A DNA stretch of 64,000 nt from Bacteroidaceae bacterium (lineage in GTDB: Bacteria > Bacteroidota > Bacteroidia > Bacteroidales > Bacteroidaceae): NCBI GenBank assembly GCA_017464815.1, contig JAFTYI010000031.1, positions 62,001-126,000 of the forward strand, written 5' to 3'. Positions 52,714 through 61,896 of the stretch are shown in pieces. The translations under genes and the position numbers were made by a program. Each line of letters starts with the position of its first letter. Position 1 is the first letter of the stretch. The notes under the pieces were generated by a model. It saw only the letters and a program-made list of their open reading frames with translations, had not been told where the DNA came from and ran no database searches.

Positions 52714-54924
52714 TTATCTCAATACAAGTCTTACGGTTTGTCCCTTCACCAGGCGGTTACCGGCGGGAATACTTTGGCTACGCACCTTGCCTACGCCGCT
52801 CAGTTGCACTTTCAAACCGCTCTTTTCCATCAAGTATACGGCGTCTTTGGCTCCCATGCCTCTGACGTTGGGCACTACGCCGTTTTTCAACTCCATGCGT
52901 GTCAGCCTCACTCCATCGGGAATCATGTCGGCCTGTCCGAAGGCATCCTCCTTGTCGTAGTGGCCTTCCCATTCATTGTCCACGTCCAATTCGCGCAGGA
53001 TGTAGCGTGCTTCGTTCAGATTGCCGTTTTTCACGTCAGGAATCACCACCGAGTTTGTGTCCATAGCTTCAGCAATGTTCCGCTTCAGGCTTCCTGCCAT
53101 CACCCGCTCTGCTATCCGGCTGAATACGGGACCGGCCATTCCGCCTCCTGATGCCGGATAACCGGGTTTCCTGATGGCTACGATGCAACTGTATTTCGGA
53201 TTCTCCGAAGGGAAGTATCCACAGAAACTGACCAAGTATTGCATGGTTCCTCCCTTGTAACCGCCGGCTCCCTGTGCCACTTGGGCCGTGCCGGTTTTGC
53301 CTGACACGTGGAATTGTTTCGAGCCGGCCTGTTTGCCCAGTCCTTTGCTTACCACACCTTCCAACATGTCCTGCATCTTTTTCAGGGCTTCGGGTGAACA
53401 AATCGACTCTTTCAGCACAATGGGTTCAAACTCTTCCACCATCTTGCCATCGCGCATGATGGCTTTCACGAAGCGTGGCTTCACCATTTTTCCATTATTG
53501 GCTATCGCGTTGTAGAAAGCGAGTGTGTTGATGGGGGCAATCTGTGTTTCATATCCGATAGACATCCATGCCAATGTCGTTTTCCACCAATTCTGTTTGT
53601 TCGGGTATCGGATGATGGGCGGTTGGTAGCCGGGAATCTCCAGATTCAATGGCTCTCCTATGCCGATGCGGTACAATCCCTCCACAAACTTGGTGGGGTT
53701 GTTGGCATATTTCTCGTCAATGATGCGTGACACTCCGATGTTGGATGAAACACCCAATATGCGTGGCAGGGATATCTTCTGGTATCCGCCTCTGTACCAG
53801 TTGTGGTCCTTCATGGGGCTACCGTGCATCATGTACACTCCTGTGCCTGTGTCCACAATCTCGGTTGTGTCCACCACTCCGTCATCAAGTGCCACCAATA
53901 TGGAGGCGGTCTTGAATGTCGACCCCGGCTCCATGCGGGTTGAGATGGCGTGGTTGTTCATTTCGTAGTATTTCCCGTCTCCGGCCTTGCTCATGTTCAC
54001 GATGGCACGCACCTCGCCCGTGGCTACTTCCATCAGGATGACGACTCCCATGTCGGCGTTCAGCTCCTTCATCTTGTCCACCAGAGCCTTTTCGGCGATG
54101 TCCTGCATGTTCACGTTGATGGTGCTCACAATGTCACAACCATCCACGGCCGGCACATCCACGATGTTCAGGTATTTGTTCATCACCTTCTGTCGGTGGG
54201 TGAGGCCGGTTTTCCCCTTCAGGATAGAGTCGTATGCCAACTCCAAACCATTCTTGGCAGAGTCGGGATAGCCGATGAATGTGTCGCCCAACGTGCGCAT
54301 GGCCAATGAGCCGAATGGCTTCTTGCGTCGGTTGAAGCTTTGTCCGATGAATCCGCCCCTATATTGGTTCAGACGGAACATGGGCAATTTCTTCACCTCC
54401 TTGTATTGGATATATGAGATGCGTTTAGGATAAATCAGCCAGTTACGGCTTTTTTCTTTTCGTCCCTTTAACAGATGGGCCTTGAATTCAGCTGCCGTGC
54501 GGTCGGGGAAGATACGGTGCAACCCTTCGCATATCTCGTCAATGTTGTTTTTCAACAATGTGTCGCGGCGATATTGGTCTTTCTCCCGACGTTCAGGGAA
54601 GTTCTTTGACTCTGAAGTCATGAAGTCCAGATAGATGCGGTATTCGGGCAGACTGCTGGCCATCAGTTGTCCATCGGCAGAGAGAATGTTTCCTCTATTG
54701 GGTTTTATGACCACATTCTCTTTTACAAAGCGATTGGCCACCTGCTCCCAATACCCACGTTTGACAAACATCAAGAAACCGGCACGCACAACAATGGAGA
54801 TGGCCACTATCACCAGCAGGGCGACAATGGCTAAGTAACGTATGGAAGTGCTTTTCTTGAAATCCATGAATGTATCTCCTTGTTTTTTTCTTTTTTCTGT
54901 TTTTATTCTTCTGTCTTTACTCAA
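52714..54924 (-). CDS. ftsI: Septal transpeptidase FtsI (PBP3) with PASTA domain
   Basis: 736 residues. One transmembrane helix (IRYLAIVALLVIVAISIVV), pedestal domain, transpeptidase with S335-TFK (MEPGSTFKTAS), SSN (GVSSNIGVSR) and SGKTGTAQVAQG. The C-terminus has PASTA-like repeat text (about 625-736: VVIPDVKNGNLNEARYIL, VVPNVRGMGAKDAVYLMEKS), absent from E. coli FtsI but normal for this phylum and for spore-type PBPs. Crosslinks septal peptidoglycan with FtsW. The start at 54924 overlaps ftsL by 8 bp; Met20 (54867) is the other option. Confidence 0.97.
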   Translation of the reverse strand: MSKDRRIKTEKRKKQGDTFMDFKKSTSIRYLAIVALLVIVAISIVVRAGFLMFVKRGYWEQVANRFVKENVVIKPNRGNILSADGQLMASSLPEYRIYLDFMTSESKNFPERREKDQYRRDTLLKNNIDEICEGLHRIFPDRTAAEFKAHLLKGRKEKSRNWLIYPKRISYIQYKEVKKLPMFRLNQYRGGFIGQSFNRRKKPFGSLAMRTLGDTFIGYPDSAKNGLELAYDSILKGKTGLTHRQKVMNKYLNIVDVPAVDGCDIVSTINVNMQDIAEKALVDKMKELNADMGVVILMEVATGEVRAIVNMSKAGDGKYYEMNNHAISTRMEPGSTFKTASILVALDDGVVDTTEIVDTGTGVYMMHGSPMKDHNWYRGGYQKISLPRILGVSSNIGVSRIIDEKYANNPTKFVEGLYRIGIGEPLNLEIPGYQPPIIRYPNKQNWWKTTLAWMSIGYETQIAPINTLAFYNAIANNGKMVKPRFVKAIMRDGKMVEEFEPIVLKESICSPEALKKMQDMLEGVVSKGLGKQAGSKQFHVSGKTGTAQVAQGAGGYKGGTMQYLVSFCGYFPSENPKYSCIVAIRKPGYPASGGGMAGPVFSRIAERVMAGSLKRNIAEAMDTNSVVIPDVKNGNLNEARYILRELDVDNEWEGHYDKEDAFGQADMIPDGVRLTRMELKNGVVPNVRGMGAKDAVYLMEKSGLKVQLSGVGKVRSQSIPAGNRLVKGQTVRLVLR

Positions 54925-55315
54925 TCACGTATGGTGGCGCGGTGGATGTCTGCAGGTCACTATGCTCGGCAGACACATATTCCTCGATGCGCGATTGTCG
55001 GGTGCGTTCGGTCAGTTCGCTCGAGCGGGTCAGTGCATCGTATTTGATGTCCATCAGTTCTTTCCTCAGTCGGTCAATCTCTATCATCTCCTGTTGGACT
55101 GAGTAGCGGTTGCTGATGTAGATGACCGTGTAGATGGTAATCAGCAACAGCAACTTGGCCTGTCGGCGCAAGAAGTCGTTGATAAGGAAATCGCCCAAGA
55201 AGATGTTCTTCAAGGTCAGTTTCTTTCCCGTAGCGGCGGGTGTGCCTTCTGCTGCCTCTTCTTTGGAGAGAGGCATTGCACCCGTTTGTTCCGTCTGTTT
55301 CATTTCCTCCTTCAT
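54917..55315 (-). CDS. ftsL: Cell division protein FtsL-like
   Basis: 132 residues. A hydrophilic N-terminus, a transmembrane helix (LLLLITIYTVIYISNRYSV), then a coiled-coil part (QQEMIEIDRLRKELMDIKYD). Small bitopic scaffold of the FtsQLB complex. Sequence is poorly conserved, as is normal; the call rests on topology and position between rsmH and ftsI. Confidence 0.9.
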   Translation of the reverse strand: MKEEMKQTEQTGAMPLSKEEAAEGTPAATGKKLTLKNIFLGDFLINDFLRRQAKLLLLITIYTVIYISNRYSVQQEMIEIDRLRKELMDIKYDALTRSSELTERTRQSRIEEYVSAEHSDLQTSTAPPYVIE

Positions 55316-55328
55316 GTTGATGCGTCGT

Positions 55329-56267
55329 TTACCGTTCGATCTTCTCTGCTATTCTCAATTTGGCGCTTCGTGAGCGCGGATTCCGTTTCAGCTCCTCCTC
55401 CTCGGGAGTGACAACCCTGTTGTTCACGGGGCGCAAGGGAGCTTGTGTGCGTCCGAAGAAATCTTGTTCGGCGCGTCCCTCCACATTGCCGGTCTTCATG
55501 ATGTTCTTCACCATGCGGTCCTCCAGTGAGTGGTAGGTGATGATTACCAGGCGTCCCCCAGGCTTCAGCACTCGGATAACCGACTCCAACATTTCGCGCA
55601 GCGCCTCCATCTCTTGGTTTACTTCGATGCGCAGGGCTTGAAACACTTTGGCGAGTTCCTTCTTTTCGCGTTCGCGGCCGAACATGGGCTTCACGATGTC
55701 GAGAAAATCGCCGATGGTCTCTATCCGCTTGCTTGCCCGTGCCTTCACGATGGCCGAAGCCAGTTTGCGGCTGTTCTTGAGTTCGCCGTACAGATAGAAG
55801 ATATCGGCCAACTTTTCCTCGCTCAAGGTGTTTACCAACTCTGCTGCCGTGTGTCCGGCACGCTTGTTCATGCGCATGTCCAGCTTGCCGTCGAAGCGGA
55901 AGGAGAACCCGCGCTCTGAGTCGTCGAAATGGTGTGATGACACTCCCAAGTCGGCCAATATGGCATCCACCTCACCGTCTACTCCATGATAGCGCATAAA
56001 ATTGCTCAAGTAACGGAAGTTGCTGCGCACGAAGGTGAAACGTTCGTCAGTCGGGATGTTCTGTTCGGCATCCTCATCCTGATCGAAACCGAAAAGGCGG
56101 GCGTTTTCATCCATGCGTGCCAGTATCTCCTTGGAGTGTCCGGCGCCACCCAATGTCAAGTCCACATAGATGCCACCGGGGCGGATGTTCATTCCATCCA
56201 CCGTTTCGTGCAGCATTACGGGCACGTGGTACGTCTCGGCTGTTGTTATGTTCACTTTGGCATCCAT
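55329..56267 (-). CDS. rsmH: 16S rRNA m4C1402 methyltransferase
   Basis: 312 residues. SAM site YVDLTLGGAGHSKEIL, DAILADLGVSSHHFDDSERGFSF, inserted helical domain, RIEVNQEMEALREML, and the end VVTPEEEELKRNPRSRSAKLR. N4-methylates C1402 in the 16S decoding centre. 45 bp behind mraZ. Confidence 0.99.
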   Translation of the reverse strand: MDAKVNITTAETYHVPVMLHETVDGMNIRPGGIYVDLTLGGAGHSKEILARMDENARLFGFDQDEDAEQNIPTDERFTFVRSNFRYLSNFMRYHGVDGEVDAILADLGVSSHHFDDSERGFSFRFDGKLDMRMNKRAGHTAAELVNTLSEEKLADIFYLYGELKNSRKLASAIVKARASKRIETIGDFLDIVKPMFGREREKKELAKVFQALRIEVNQEMEALREMLESVIRVLKPGGRLVIITYHSLEDRMVKNIMKTGNVEGRAEQDFFGRTQAPLRPVNNRVVTPEEEELKRNPRSRSAKLRIAEKIER

Positions 56268-56312
56268 TGGTTTCCTTGTCTTTTGGTGTGTCAGTATACG
56301 TCGGTTTTTAAC

Positions 56313-56783
56313 TTATAGAGTCGTTTCTTGACCCATTTCCATCAATTCCTCCAGTTTTGCACCGAATTCTTCGGGGTTGACGAAGGGGACATCCACCTTT
56401 TCGCGTGCCCATATCTCGATGGTGTCATCCATGCCGATGAAGCGCACGTCCATGTTGATGCCTGCCAACTCACGGTAGCGGCGTGGAAGCAGAATACGTC
56501 CGTTGGTGTCCATGGTCAATATTTCGGCATCGGCCGCAAACTGACGGAAAATTTGCTGTTCCTGACGGTTCCAGCGGCTCAGTTTGGAACGCAGGGTGGC
56601 CAACTGCTCTTTCCACACCGTTTCGGGGTAGATGACCAGGCACTCTTGGAACACGTCCTTGCGCATGACCATGCTCTCTTCGCCAGCTTCTTGCATCACA
56701 TGACGAAAGTTGGCCGGCAGGAACACACGTCCCTTTGAATCGGCCTTTGCATCGCTACTTCCTATGAATTGAATGTTGTTCAC
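56313..56783 (-). CDS. mraZ: Transcriptional regulator MraZ, GTG start
   Basis: 156 residues with the two SpoVT/AbrB-like halves: DAKADSKGRVFLPANFRHV and ILTMDTNGRILLPRRYREL. The first codon is GTG (56781-56783) with AAGTAAG before it; no ATG fits the conserved start. MraZ forms a ring and represses its own operon by binding TGGGN repeats; matching repeats lie at 56814-56840. First gene of the dcw operon. Confidence 0.98.
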   Translation of the reverse strand: MNNIQFIGSSDAKADSKGRVFLPANFRHVMQEAGEESMVMRKDVFQECLVIYPETVWKEQLATLRSKLSRWNRQEQQIFRQFAADAEILTMDTNGRILLPRRYRELAGINMDVRFIGMDDTIEIWAREKVDVPFVNPEEFGAKLEELMEMGQETTL

Positions 56784-56808
56784 CTTACTTAAAATGAGTT
56801 TTCGGCTG

Positions 56809-56840
56809 TAAAATTACACAATTCCCCACAATTCCCCACA
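56809..56840 (-). promoter_or_regulatory. mraZ: mraZ promoter with MraZ-type TGGGG repeats
   Basis: On the minus strand TGGGG-AATTG-TGGGG-AATTG-TGTAA (plus 56814-56838) gives two perfect TGGGG boxes and a degenerate third, each 10 bp apart, as in known MraZ operators. The -7-like TAATTTTA (56809-56816) overlaps the last unit, so MraZ bound here would block the polymerase. Confidence 0.8.
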
Positions 56841-56959
56841 CTTTTTATGAAAAAAGTTCAGAAAAGATTGCATTTAGTCTTTTTCTGCACACAAAACGTT
56901 GGTTTTTAACAACCTGAAAAGGCATAGTTAAAGTGGGGGATAAAATCTGAAAAGGGTCA

Positions 56960-57015
56960 AAAAACAGGCGGATTGGCACCCCCTTTTCTCATTCAAGTCA
57001 GGTGTCAATCCGCCT
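56960..57015 (-). terminator. Intrinsic terminator of manC
   Basis: AGGCGGATTG.CACC pairs with GGTG.CAATCCGCCT (56966-56980 with 57001-57015, one mismatch). The minus-strand arm is followed by GTTTTTTG. It lies 23 bases after the manC stop. Confidence 0.88.
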
Positions 57016-57037
57016 ATAGTTGTTTGCAGATGTGTGG

Positions 57038-58126
57038 TCAGACGAAGTCTTCTCCCATTTTTATCCGAGTGTCGTTAATCATTTTTCGCAGCATGTTCGT
57101 GTCATCCTTGGGGCATATCAGCAGAATCTCTTCAGTGTCGGCGACCAGGAAGTTCTCCAATCCTTGCACAACCACCACTTTGTTTGCCTTTCGGGTCCCC
57201 ACAAAACAGTTGTTGCAATCATATAGGACGACCTTTTTCCGCTGCCGTGCATTGCCCTGCTCGTCTTTGGGCAACGTGTCGTAATAGGTGCTCCATGTAC
57301 CCAAGTCGCTCCATCCGAAATCGCAGGTCATAACGTACACGTTTTCAGCCTTTTCCAATATTCCGTATTCGATGGAAATATTGGGGCAGACGGGGAAGTG
57401 TTTGTCGATGAATCCCTGTTCCTCCTCGGTGCCATAGAGGGCGCATCCTCCGTTGGCTTCAAAGCTGGCGGACAATTCAGGGGCATGGCGGCGGAATGCG
57501 TCGATGATGGTGTGTGTCTTAGCTTGGAAAATGCCGGCATTCCAATAGAATTCACCACTCTCGAGGAACATTTCAGCCAGTTCCTGTTCGGGTTTCTCTG
57601 TGAAGGTTTTCACGTGGTAGAAATTTTCTCCGTCGTTGTCCCCCACTTGGATATAGCCATATCGGGTTTCGGCCCGATGGGGGCGTATGCCGATGCAGAG
57701 CAGGCCGTTGCACTTTTCCACAAACCGGAATCCCTTGTCAATGTCTCTCACAAACTCTTCTTCGTTGATTATCAGGTGGTCCGATGGGGTGAAGATGACG
57801 CTTGCGTCGGCATTGATGGCATGGATGTGATAAGTGGCCCATGCCATGCAGGGAGCCGTGTTCCGTCGTGTCGGTTCCGACAAGATGCGTTCAGCCGTCA
57901 CTTCGGGCAACTGTTCTTTCACCAATTCGGTGTATTCACTGTTGGTCACCACGTAGATGTTCTCCTTGTCCACCACCTTGCAGTAGCGGTCAAAAGTCTG
58001 TTGCAACAAGGTGCGTCCTGTGCCGTAGAAGTCAAGGAACTGCTTGGGTAATTTCTTGCGGCTCAGTGGCCAGAAGCGGCTGCCTATGCCACCGGCCATA
58101 ATTACACAATATATATTGCCTTTCAT
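57038..58126 (-). CDS. manC: Mannose-1-phosphate guanylyltransferase
   Basis: 362 residues. The nucleotidyltransferase signature VIMAGGIGSRFWPLSRKKLPKQ, SEPTRRNTAPCMAWA, FTPSDHLI, and later FTEKPEQELAEMF, FYWNAGIFQ and GWSDLGTWSTYY. Makes GDP-mannose from GTP and mannose-1-phosphate for capsule, LPS or glycoprotein fucose and mannose. The cupin phosphomannose-isomerase half of bifunctional ManC is absent. Single gene with a terminator; possible -7 box at 58158-58165. Confidence 0.96.
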   Translation of the reverse strand: MKGNIYCVIMAGGIGSRFWPLSRKKLPKQFLDFYGTGRTLLQQTFDRYCKVVDKENIYVVTNSEYTELVKEQLPEVTAERILSEPTRRNTAPCMAWATYHIHAINADASVIFTPSDHLIINEEEFVRDIDKGFRFVEKCNGLLCIGIRPHRAETRYGYIQVGDNDGENFYHVKTFTEKPEQELAEMFLESGEFYWNAGIFQAKTHTIIDAFRRHAPELSASFEANGGCALYGTEEEQGFIDKHFPVCPNISIEYGILEKAENVYVMTCDFGWSDLGTWSTYYDTLPKDEQGNARQRKKVVLYDCNNCFVGTRKANKVVVVQGLENFLVADTEEILLICPKDDTNMLRKMINDTRIKMGEDFV

Positions 58127-58157
58127 GAATATGAGCGTTTTTTTTGTTAATCTTCCG

Positions 58158-58165
58158 CTAAGGTA
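58158..58165 (-). promoter_or_regulatory. Possible -7 box of manC
   Basis: TACCTTAG on the minus strand, one base off TAnnTTTG, about 32 bases before the start. A similar variant, TAACTTAG, lies at about 59555-59562 before the CE12 gene. Confidence 0.4.
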
Positions 58166-58234
58166 ATCCTTTATTTTGAGCTGGCCAAGTATCGTGTGTT
58201 ATTTATTGTGAAAACAAGTTTGTGGAACCTCCCT

Positions 58235-59503
58235 TTAGTTTCCATCGGGCTTTTCAATCTCGGTGAACGGACTGTTGTTCCATTTGAACGAGTCGAAACT
58301 GTCAGGTTTGGCAGGGTCATATCCGGGATAGTCTTCGCGCAGATATTGCACCAATGGATGCTCCAGTTTCTTCAGTCCTTCAATCACGCATTTGGCAATC
58401 TGATAAGCGCCATAGGGGTTGAAGTGGGTGTTGTCGGCAAAGTCCTTTGTCTGTCCCGGCCAGGTTCCGGCAGGGTAGTGTACCAGGGCTTTTTTCGAAT
58501 CCTCTACGCCTAAAGCCTCATACAGGACGGTTGTCATCTGTTGCAGGTCGATAAGGGGCGTACCCGTCTTTTCAGCCAGGAACTTCACTGCATCCGGGAA
58601 TTCTCCGTGAGTGTCTACCAGCTTGCCATTCTTGAAGTTACGTCGCTGTGTCGGAGTCACCAACACCGGATGTGCGCCGCGTGCGCGTGCTTCGTCGATG
58701 TATATCTTCAGGTTGTAGATGAAGTGTCCCCATGCGCCACATCCTGGACGCTTCTGTTTCTCGTCGTTGTGGCCGAATTCCATGAAGATGTAATCGCCCG
58801 CTTTCATCTGCGACAGCGCCTTCTTCAGTCGGCCGGCACCGATGAACGTGTTGCTCGATTCGCCGCTCTCGGCATAGTTGGCAAAGCACACCTTGTCTGT
58901 GAAGAAGCGCGGAATCATCTGTCCCCAGCTGGCCCAAGGTTCGTTGTCCTGGTCAACTACCGTGGAGTTTCCACAGAGGAAAATGGTGGGCACGTCCTCC
59001 ACCCGCTTGATGTCGATGCGCGCACATGCCGGAGCATCGCCGTTGAACTCCAGCGTCAACTTGTTGTCCCAGTTCAGTTTGCTCTTTTCGCGGGGTTTGA
59101 TTTTCACGCTCTCCTTTTCGTTGATGACCGGGTTGCGCTTGTTGATGGTGAAGGTGTATTCCTTCAATTCTCCCTTCTTGGTAGCCACGTTTTCCACAAA
59201 CAGGCGGCGTGATTCGCCTCTCACACTGGTGTTTGCAGCCCGCTTTTTACTGCCTAGGGTCACGGTTACATGATAATTCCCGTCGGGCACTTTCACTGAA
59301 AAGAAGTAGGGCGCCGTGCTCTTTTTCCCAGGAGCCGGTTGCAGGTCGTATCCGTAGCCTGTCTCGTCGGTGTACACACTTGTTTCGGTGATGGCCGTGC
59401 ATCCTTCGGCTGCACGTCGGTTGCCTGTCAGGTCGAAACTGAACTCTTGAGCTTGGCAGCAAAGGGCTGCCATCAACATCAGTAATGTCGCTTTTGCTTT
59501 CAT
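58235..59503 (-). CDS. CE12 rhamnogalacturonan acetylesterase, secreted
   Basis: 422 residues with signal MKAKATLLMLMAALCCQA. An N-terminal carbohydrate-binding beta-sandwich (about 20-165: YHVTVTLGSKKRAANTSV) precedes the SGNH hydrolase. Block I is GNS180TV, Gly block ESGESSNTF, Asn block FGHNDE, and D357-NTH360 at the end. CE12 removes acetyl groups from galacturonic acid in rhamnogalacturonan I, which clears the way for GH28 enzymes and lyases. It fits the pectin genes at 13-20.8 kb though 40 kb away. Single gene. Confidence 0.93.
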   Translation of the reverse strand: MKAKATLLMLMAALCCQAQEFSFDLTGNRRAAEGCTAITETSVYTDETGYGYDLQPAPGKKSTAPYFFSVKVPDGNYHVTVTLGSKKRAANTSVRGESRRLFVENVATKKGELKEYTFTINKRNPVINEKESVKIKPREKSKLNWDNKLTLEFNGDAPACARIDIKRVEDVPTIFLCGNSTVVDQDNEPWASWGQMIPRFFTDKVCFANYAESGESSNTFIGAGRLKKALSQMKAGDYIFMEFGHNDEKQKRPGCGAWGHFIYNLKIYIDEARARGAHPVLVTPTQRRNFKNGKLVDTHGEFPDAVKFLAEKTGTPLIDLQQMTTVLYEALGVEDSKKALVHYPAGTWPGQTKDFADNTHFNPYGAYQIAKCVIEGLKKLEHPLVQYLREDYPGYDPAKPDSFDSFKWNNSPFTEIEKPDGN

Positions 59504-59718
59504 CTCTTTCTGCTATTTGTTTTTATGGTTTGGTATGAATTTCCTATTTCGCCGCTAAGTTACACAGATTTTTCCAATTCTTCGCCCTTCTGTGAGGGGA
59601 AAGATGGAAAAAGTTTCTTGGGAGCATACATTTCATGCCGACACACCTCCCTTTCGAGGTAAGCGGATAAGAAGGGGGCAGTCCGAAAAGTCGGTTGTAT
59701 ATAATTGGTTTACATGAT

Positions 59719-59819
59719 GTCTTTGTCATTCTGAACGCAGTGAAGAATCTGTAGACGCAAGCAGAACACTATAATGCTGACGTATTCAGATTCTTCACTG
59801 CGTTCAGAATGACAGAGAC
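59719..59819. repeat. 33-bp inverted repeat, dispersed-type element
   Basis: The arms 59719-59751 and 59787-59819 are complementary at 32 of 33 bases; the core is GTCATTCTGAACGCAGTGAA followed by GAATCTG. The 35-base loop has no gene. This core word is a known kind of dispersed intergenic palindrome in Bacteroidota and relatives; the element is about 100 bp and MITE-like. Confidence 0.85.
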
Positions 59820-59892
59820 GGCATAATTTGCAACTGGATTTTTGGACTGTCCCGTAAGAAGAATCGTTGACGCATTTGGGGACAATAAAAGG

Positions 59893-59922
59893 CTTCCCAA
59901 GTTTGAGAGTCGGGCTTGGGAG
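59893..59922 (-). terminator. Likely terminator of the outer-membrane protein gene
   Basis: On the minus strand CTCCCAAG and CTTGGGAAG form a stem, followed by CCTTTTATT. It is about 130 bases after the stop codon, farther than usual. Confidence 0.5.
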
Positions 59923-60050
59923 CGCTATGGATGTTTACGCAAGTCTCGCGCGTACATGTATATATTAAGGTATAATGTCGGCTCACGCCTGTGCCCCATC
60001 AACCTTCATTTGATGAGCATTGCGAATGTTTGTCTGATATGGGGTTACTG

Positions 60051-60764
60051 TCAGAATCTGTATCCAAAGTTGAGAGAGCTGGTAAATGCGCGGGTGTCGA
60101 TCCATATCTTGTTGAGGTCGATGCCGTAAGACAGGCCAAACACGAACTGGCGATATTGGAAATCGCATCCCAATTGCCATCCGCATTGGAATCGCTCGAA
60201 GGTGGGGTAAAACTCATCACTGTCGAAAATGTTGGCTTCATCCTTGTAGTCGGAGTTGTCATAAGCCTCCAATTTTCCCGTTATGTGCATTCGCAGATAC
60301 AGCCCTGTATAGGGGATTATTTTCCAATCAGGATTCTTTGTGTCGAATCTGTATCCTATGTTCACGGGTATTTCAAAAGTGAACAAGTTCAGTTTTTCTC
60401 GTGCAACTCCCGTGTATATACTGATTTTCTTCTCAATATCGACGTCGTACATTCCCCATTTTATGCCAAAACCTGTTTCCAGAAAGATGGGTTTCTTCTT
60501 GTTGAGGGCAAATCCATGCAGATAGCTCACGGCGATAGAAGTGGAAGCGGGGATGTTTTCATACGTTTTGCCATCAGGGAGTTCTATGTCGGGCATGTGG
60601 TAAGCGTTACTTTCGATGGCAATCCTCACTCCGTCCCAATCTTCCATGGTTTGGGTGAACGATTCTTGTGATGCTTTTGTTGCAGCTGTTCCATCTACGT
60701 ATTGTGCGGTTGCGTTCAGTGCAAAGCCCGCAATCAGCAGGCATATTGATAAGGTCTTCTTCAT
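60051..60764 (-). CDS. Outer-membrane beta-barrel protein
   Basis: 237 residues. Signal MKKTLSICLLIAGFALNATA, then amphipathic strands (IAVSYLHGFALNKKKPIFLE, FEIPVNIGYRF, PYTGLYLRMHITGKLE, FVFGLSYGIDLNKIW) and a C-terminal Phe (SLNFGYRF), the usual barrel-export signal. Similar to small PorT/OMP_b-brl proteins. Ligand or role unknown. 24 bp behind the PD40 gene, thus co-transcribed. Confidence 0.88.
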   Translation of the reverse strand: MKKTLSICLLIAGFALNATAQYVDGTAATKASQESFTQTMEDWDGVRIAIESNAYHMPDIELPDGKTYENIPASTSIAVSYLHGFALNKKKPIFLETGFGIKWGMYDVDIEKKISIYTGVAREKLNLFTFEIPVNIGYRFDTKNPDWKIIPYTGLYLRMHITGKLEAYDNSDYKDEANIFDSDEFYPTFERFQCGWQLGCDFQYRQFVFGLSYGIDLNKIWIDTRAFTSSLNFGYRF

Positions 60765-60788
60765 TTTTTTTACCTGTGTTTTATTCGG

Positions 60789-61772
60789 TTAGTTTTTCAG
60801 ATTCATTCTCCACACGTTGGCAGTTCCGTTCCGGTTTCCTCGTTTCGACACGAAGTAGAGGTGCTTTCCGTCGGGGCTCCATGCCGGACTCAGGTCATCC
60901 GCTACGTGGTCGGTCAATTGCATCATTGCCGTGCCGTTTGTGCGACAGACGAAGATGTCAGTGTTGGGTGTCTGCTTGTTGCTGGCTTTTCCTTTCGTTT
61001 CTCCCGCAAAGGCGATCCATTCCCCGTCGGGTGACACGACAGGGGTGCTGAACCGTTGATTGGGGGCACTCACCAGGCAGACCTCTCTCCCCGTAGTCAT
61101 GTCTACCTTCCATATTTCACTCCTCCCCTCCTGGTTTAATCGGCAGCATACATAGGCATTCTCCCCTGGAATGGGGCTTGGGTTGAATCCCGTGGCATGA
61201 ACCGTCATGTTATGATTGCGTGTGTGGTAGCGGTAGATTTTGAATGCCTCATTCTGTTGTCGGGCAAAGAGTATGTCTTCTCCATCCTTGCAACAGATGG
61301 GTGAATAGTCCACCTGTTTCACCGTTAAGATTTCACAGGCATATCCTTCGTGGGCATCTGTGCGACACACCTGACAGTCGTCCCCCTTCACATCGGTGAA
61401 CAGCAACTTTTTCCCATCGGGTGAGTAGGTGAAGTCCAACACTTGCGTGCGGTTTGTGCGTTGCAGGGTAGGGCTGTTTATGCCGTGCTCCATATCCTTT
61501 ACGAAAATGTTTGTTGTTCCATCTTTGTCCGAGAGGAATGCCAGTTGCTTTCCATCGGGCGACACATCCATCACGCGGTTTGTCAGCCAATTCAACTTTC
61601 TGGCCGAGCGTTTGACGGTGGGCATATACACCCCATCTTCATCTGTTGTCATTTGTTGGATTCCCAAATCCGCCTCATACTTAGTGCTTATTGCCGGATT
61701 GCCCGTCTCTTGTGCCCGTATGCCTCCCGCCATCAGCAGGCCGAGCATACACCAGATAAATCTCTTTTTCAT
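60789..61772 (-). CDS. Exported TolB-like beta-propeller (PD40) protein
   Basis: 327 residues from ATG 61772, giving signal MKKRFIWCMLGLLMAGGIRA; the frame is open 25 codons further up. At least five PD40/WD40-like blades: DVSPDGKQLAFLSDKDGTTN, YSPDGKKLLFTD, SPICCKDGEDILFARQ, VVSPDGEWIAFAGE and AWSPDGKHLYFVSKRGN. Periplasmic or surface propeller, like the TolB propeller or the N-terminal part of S9 peptidases, without a peptidase domain. Probably binds a protein partner. First gene of a pair with the barrel protein. Confidence 0.88.
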   Translation of the reverse strand: MKKRFIWCMLGLLMAGGIRAQETGNPAISTKYEADLGIQQMTTDEDGVYMPTVKRSARKLNWLTNRVMDVSPDGKQLAFLSDKDGTTNIFVKDMEHGINSPTLQRTNRTQVLDFTYSPDGKKLLFTDVKGDDCQVCRTDAHEGYACEILTVKQVDYSPICCKDGEDILFARQQNEAFKIYRYHTRNHNMTVHATGFNPSPIPGENAYVCCRLNQEGRSEIWKVDMTTGREVCLVSAPNQRFSTPVVSPDGEWIAFAGETKGKASNKQTPNTDIFVCRTNGTAMMQLTDHVADDLSPAWSPDGKHLYFVSKRGNRNGTANVWRMNLKN

Positions 61773-61888
61773 GTCGGTTAATGCTTGAGTTGTTCCGGTC
61801 GGATGCAGCCCGCCCTCTTTGGTGGAGGGCGAGCCGCATTCAATCAAAAACTGTGTAATACTAATAAGTTCTTTTTTCTTTACCGTTG

Positions 61889-61896
61889 CAAATATA
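61889..61896 (-). promoter_or_regulatory. Putative -7 box of the PD40-barrel unit
   Basis: TATATTTG on the minus strand, about 115 bases before the chosen start; no TTG at -33. Confidence 0.5.

Larger units (their letters stand above)
59504..60050. other. Intergenic region with a large inverted repeat
   Basis: About 550 bp without a gene. It holds a weak promoter for the CE12 gene, the 33-bp inverted repeat at 59719-59819 and a likely terminator for the outer-membrane protein gene at 59893-59922. Confidence 0.7.

Noticed and set aside
40994-56783. Missing murF, murB or ddl hidden in the dcw operon
   Set aside because: All frames between mraZ and ftsZ are accounted for, with gaps of at most 72 bp; these genes must lie elsewhere.
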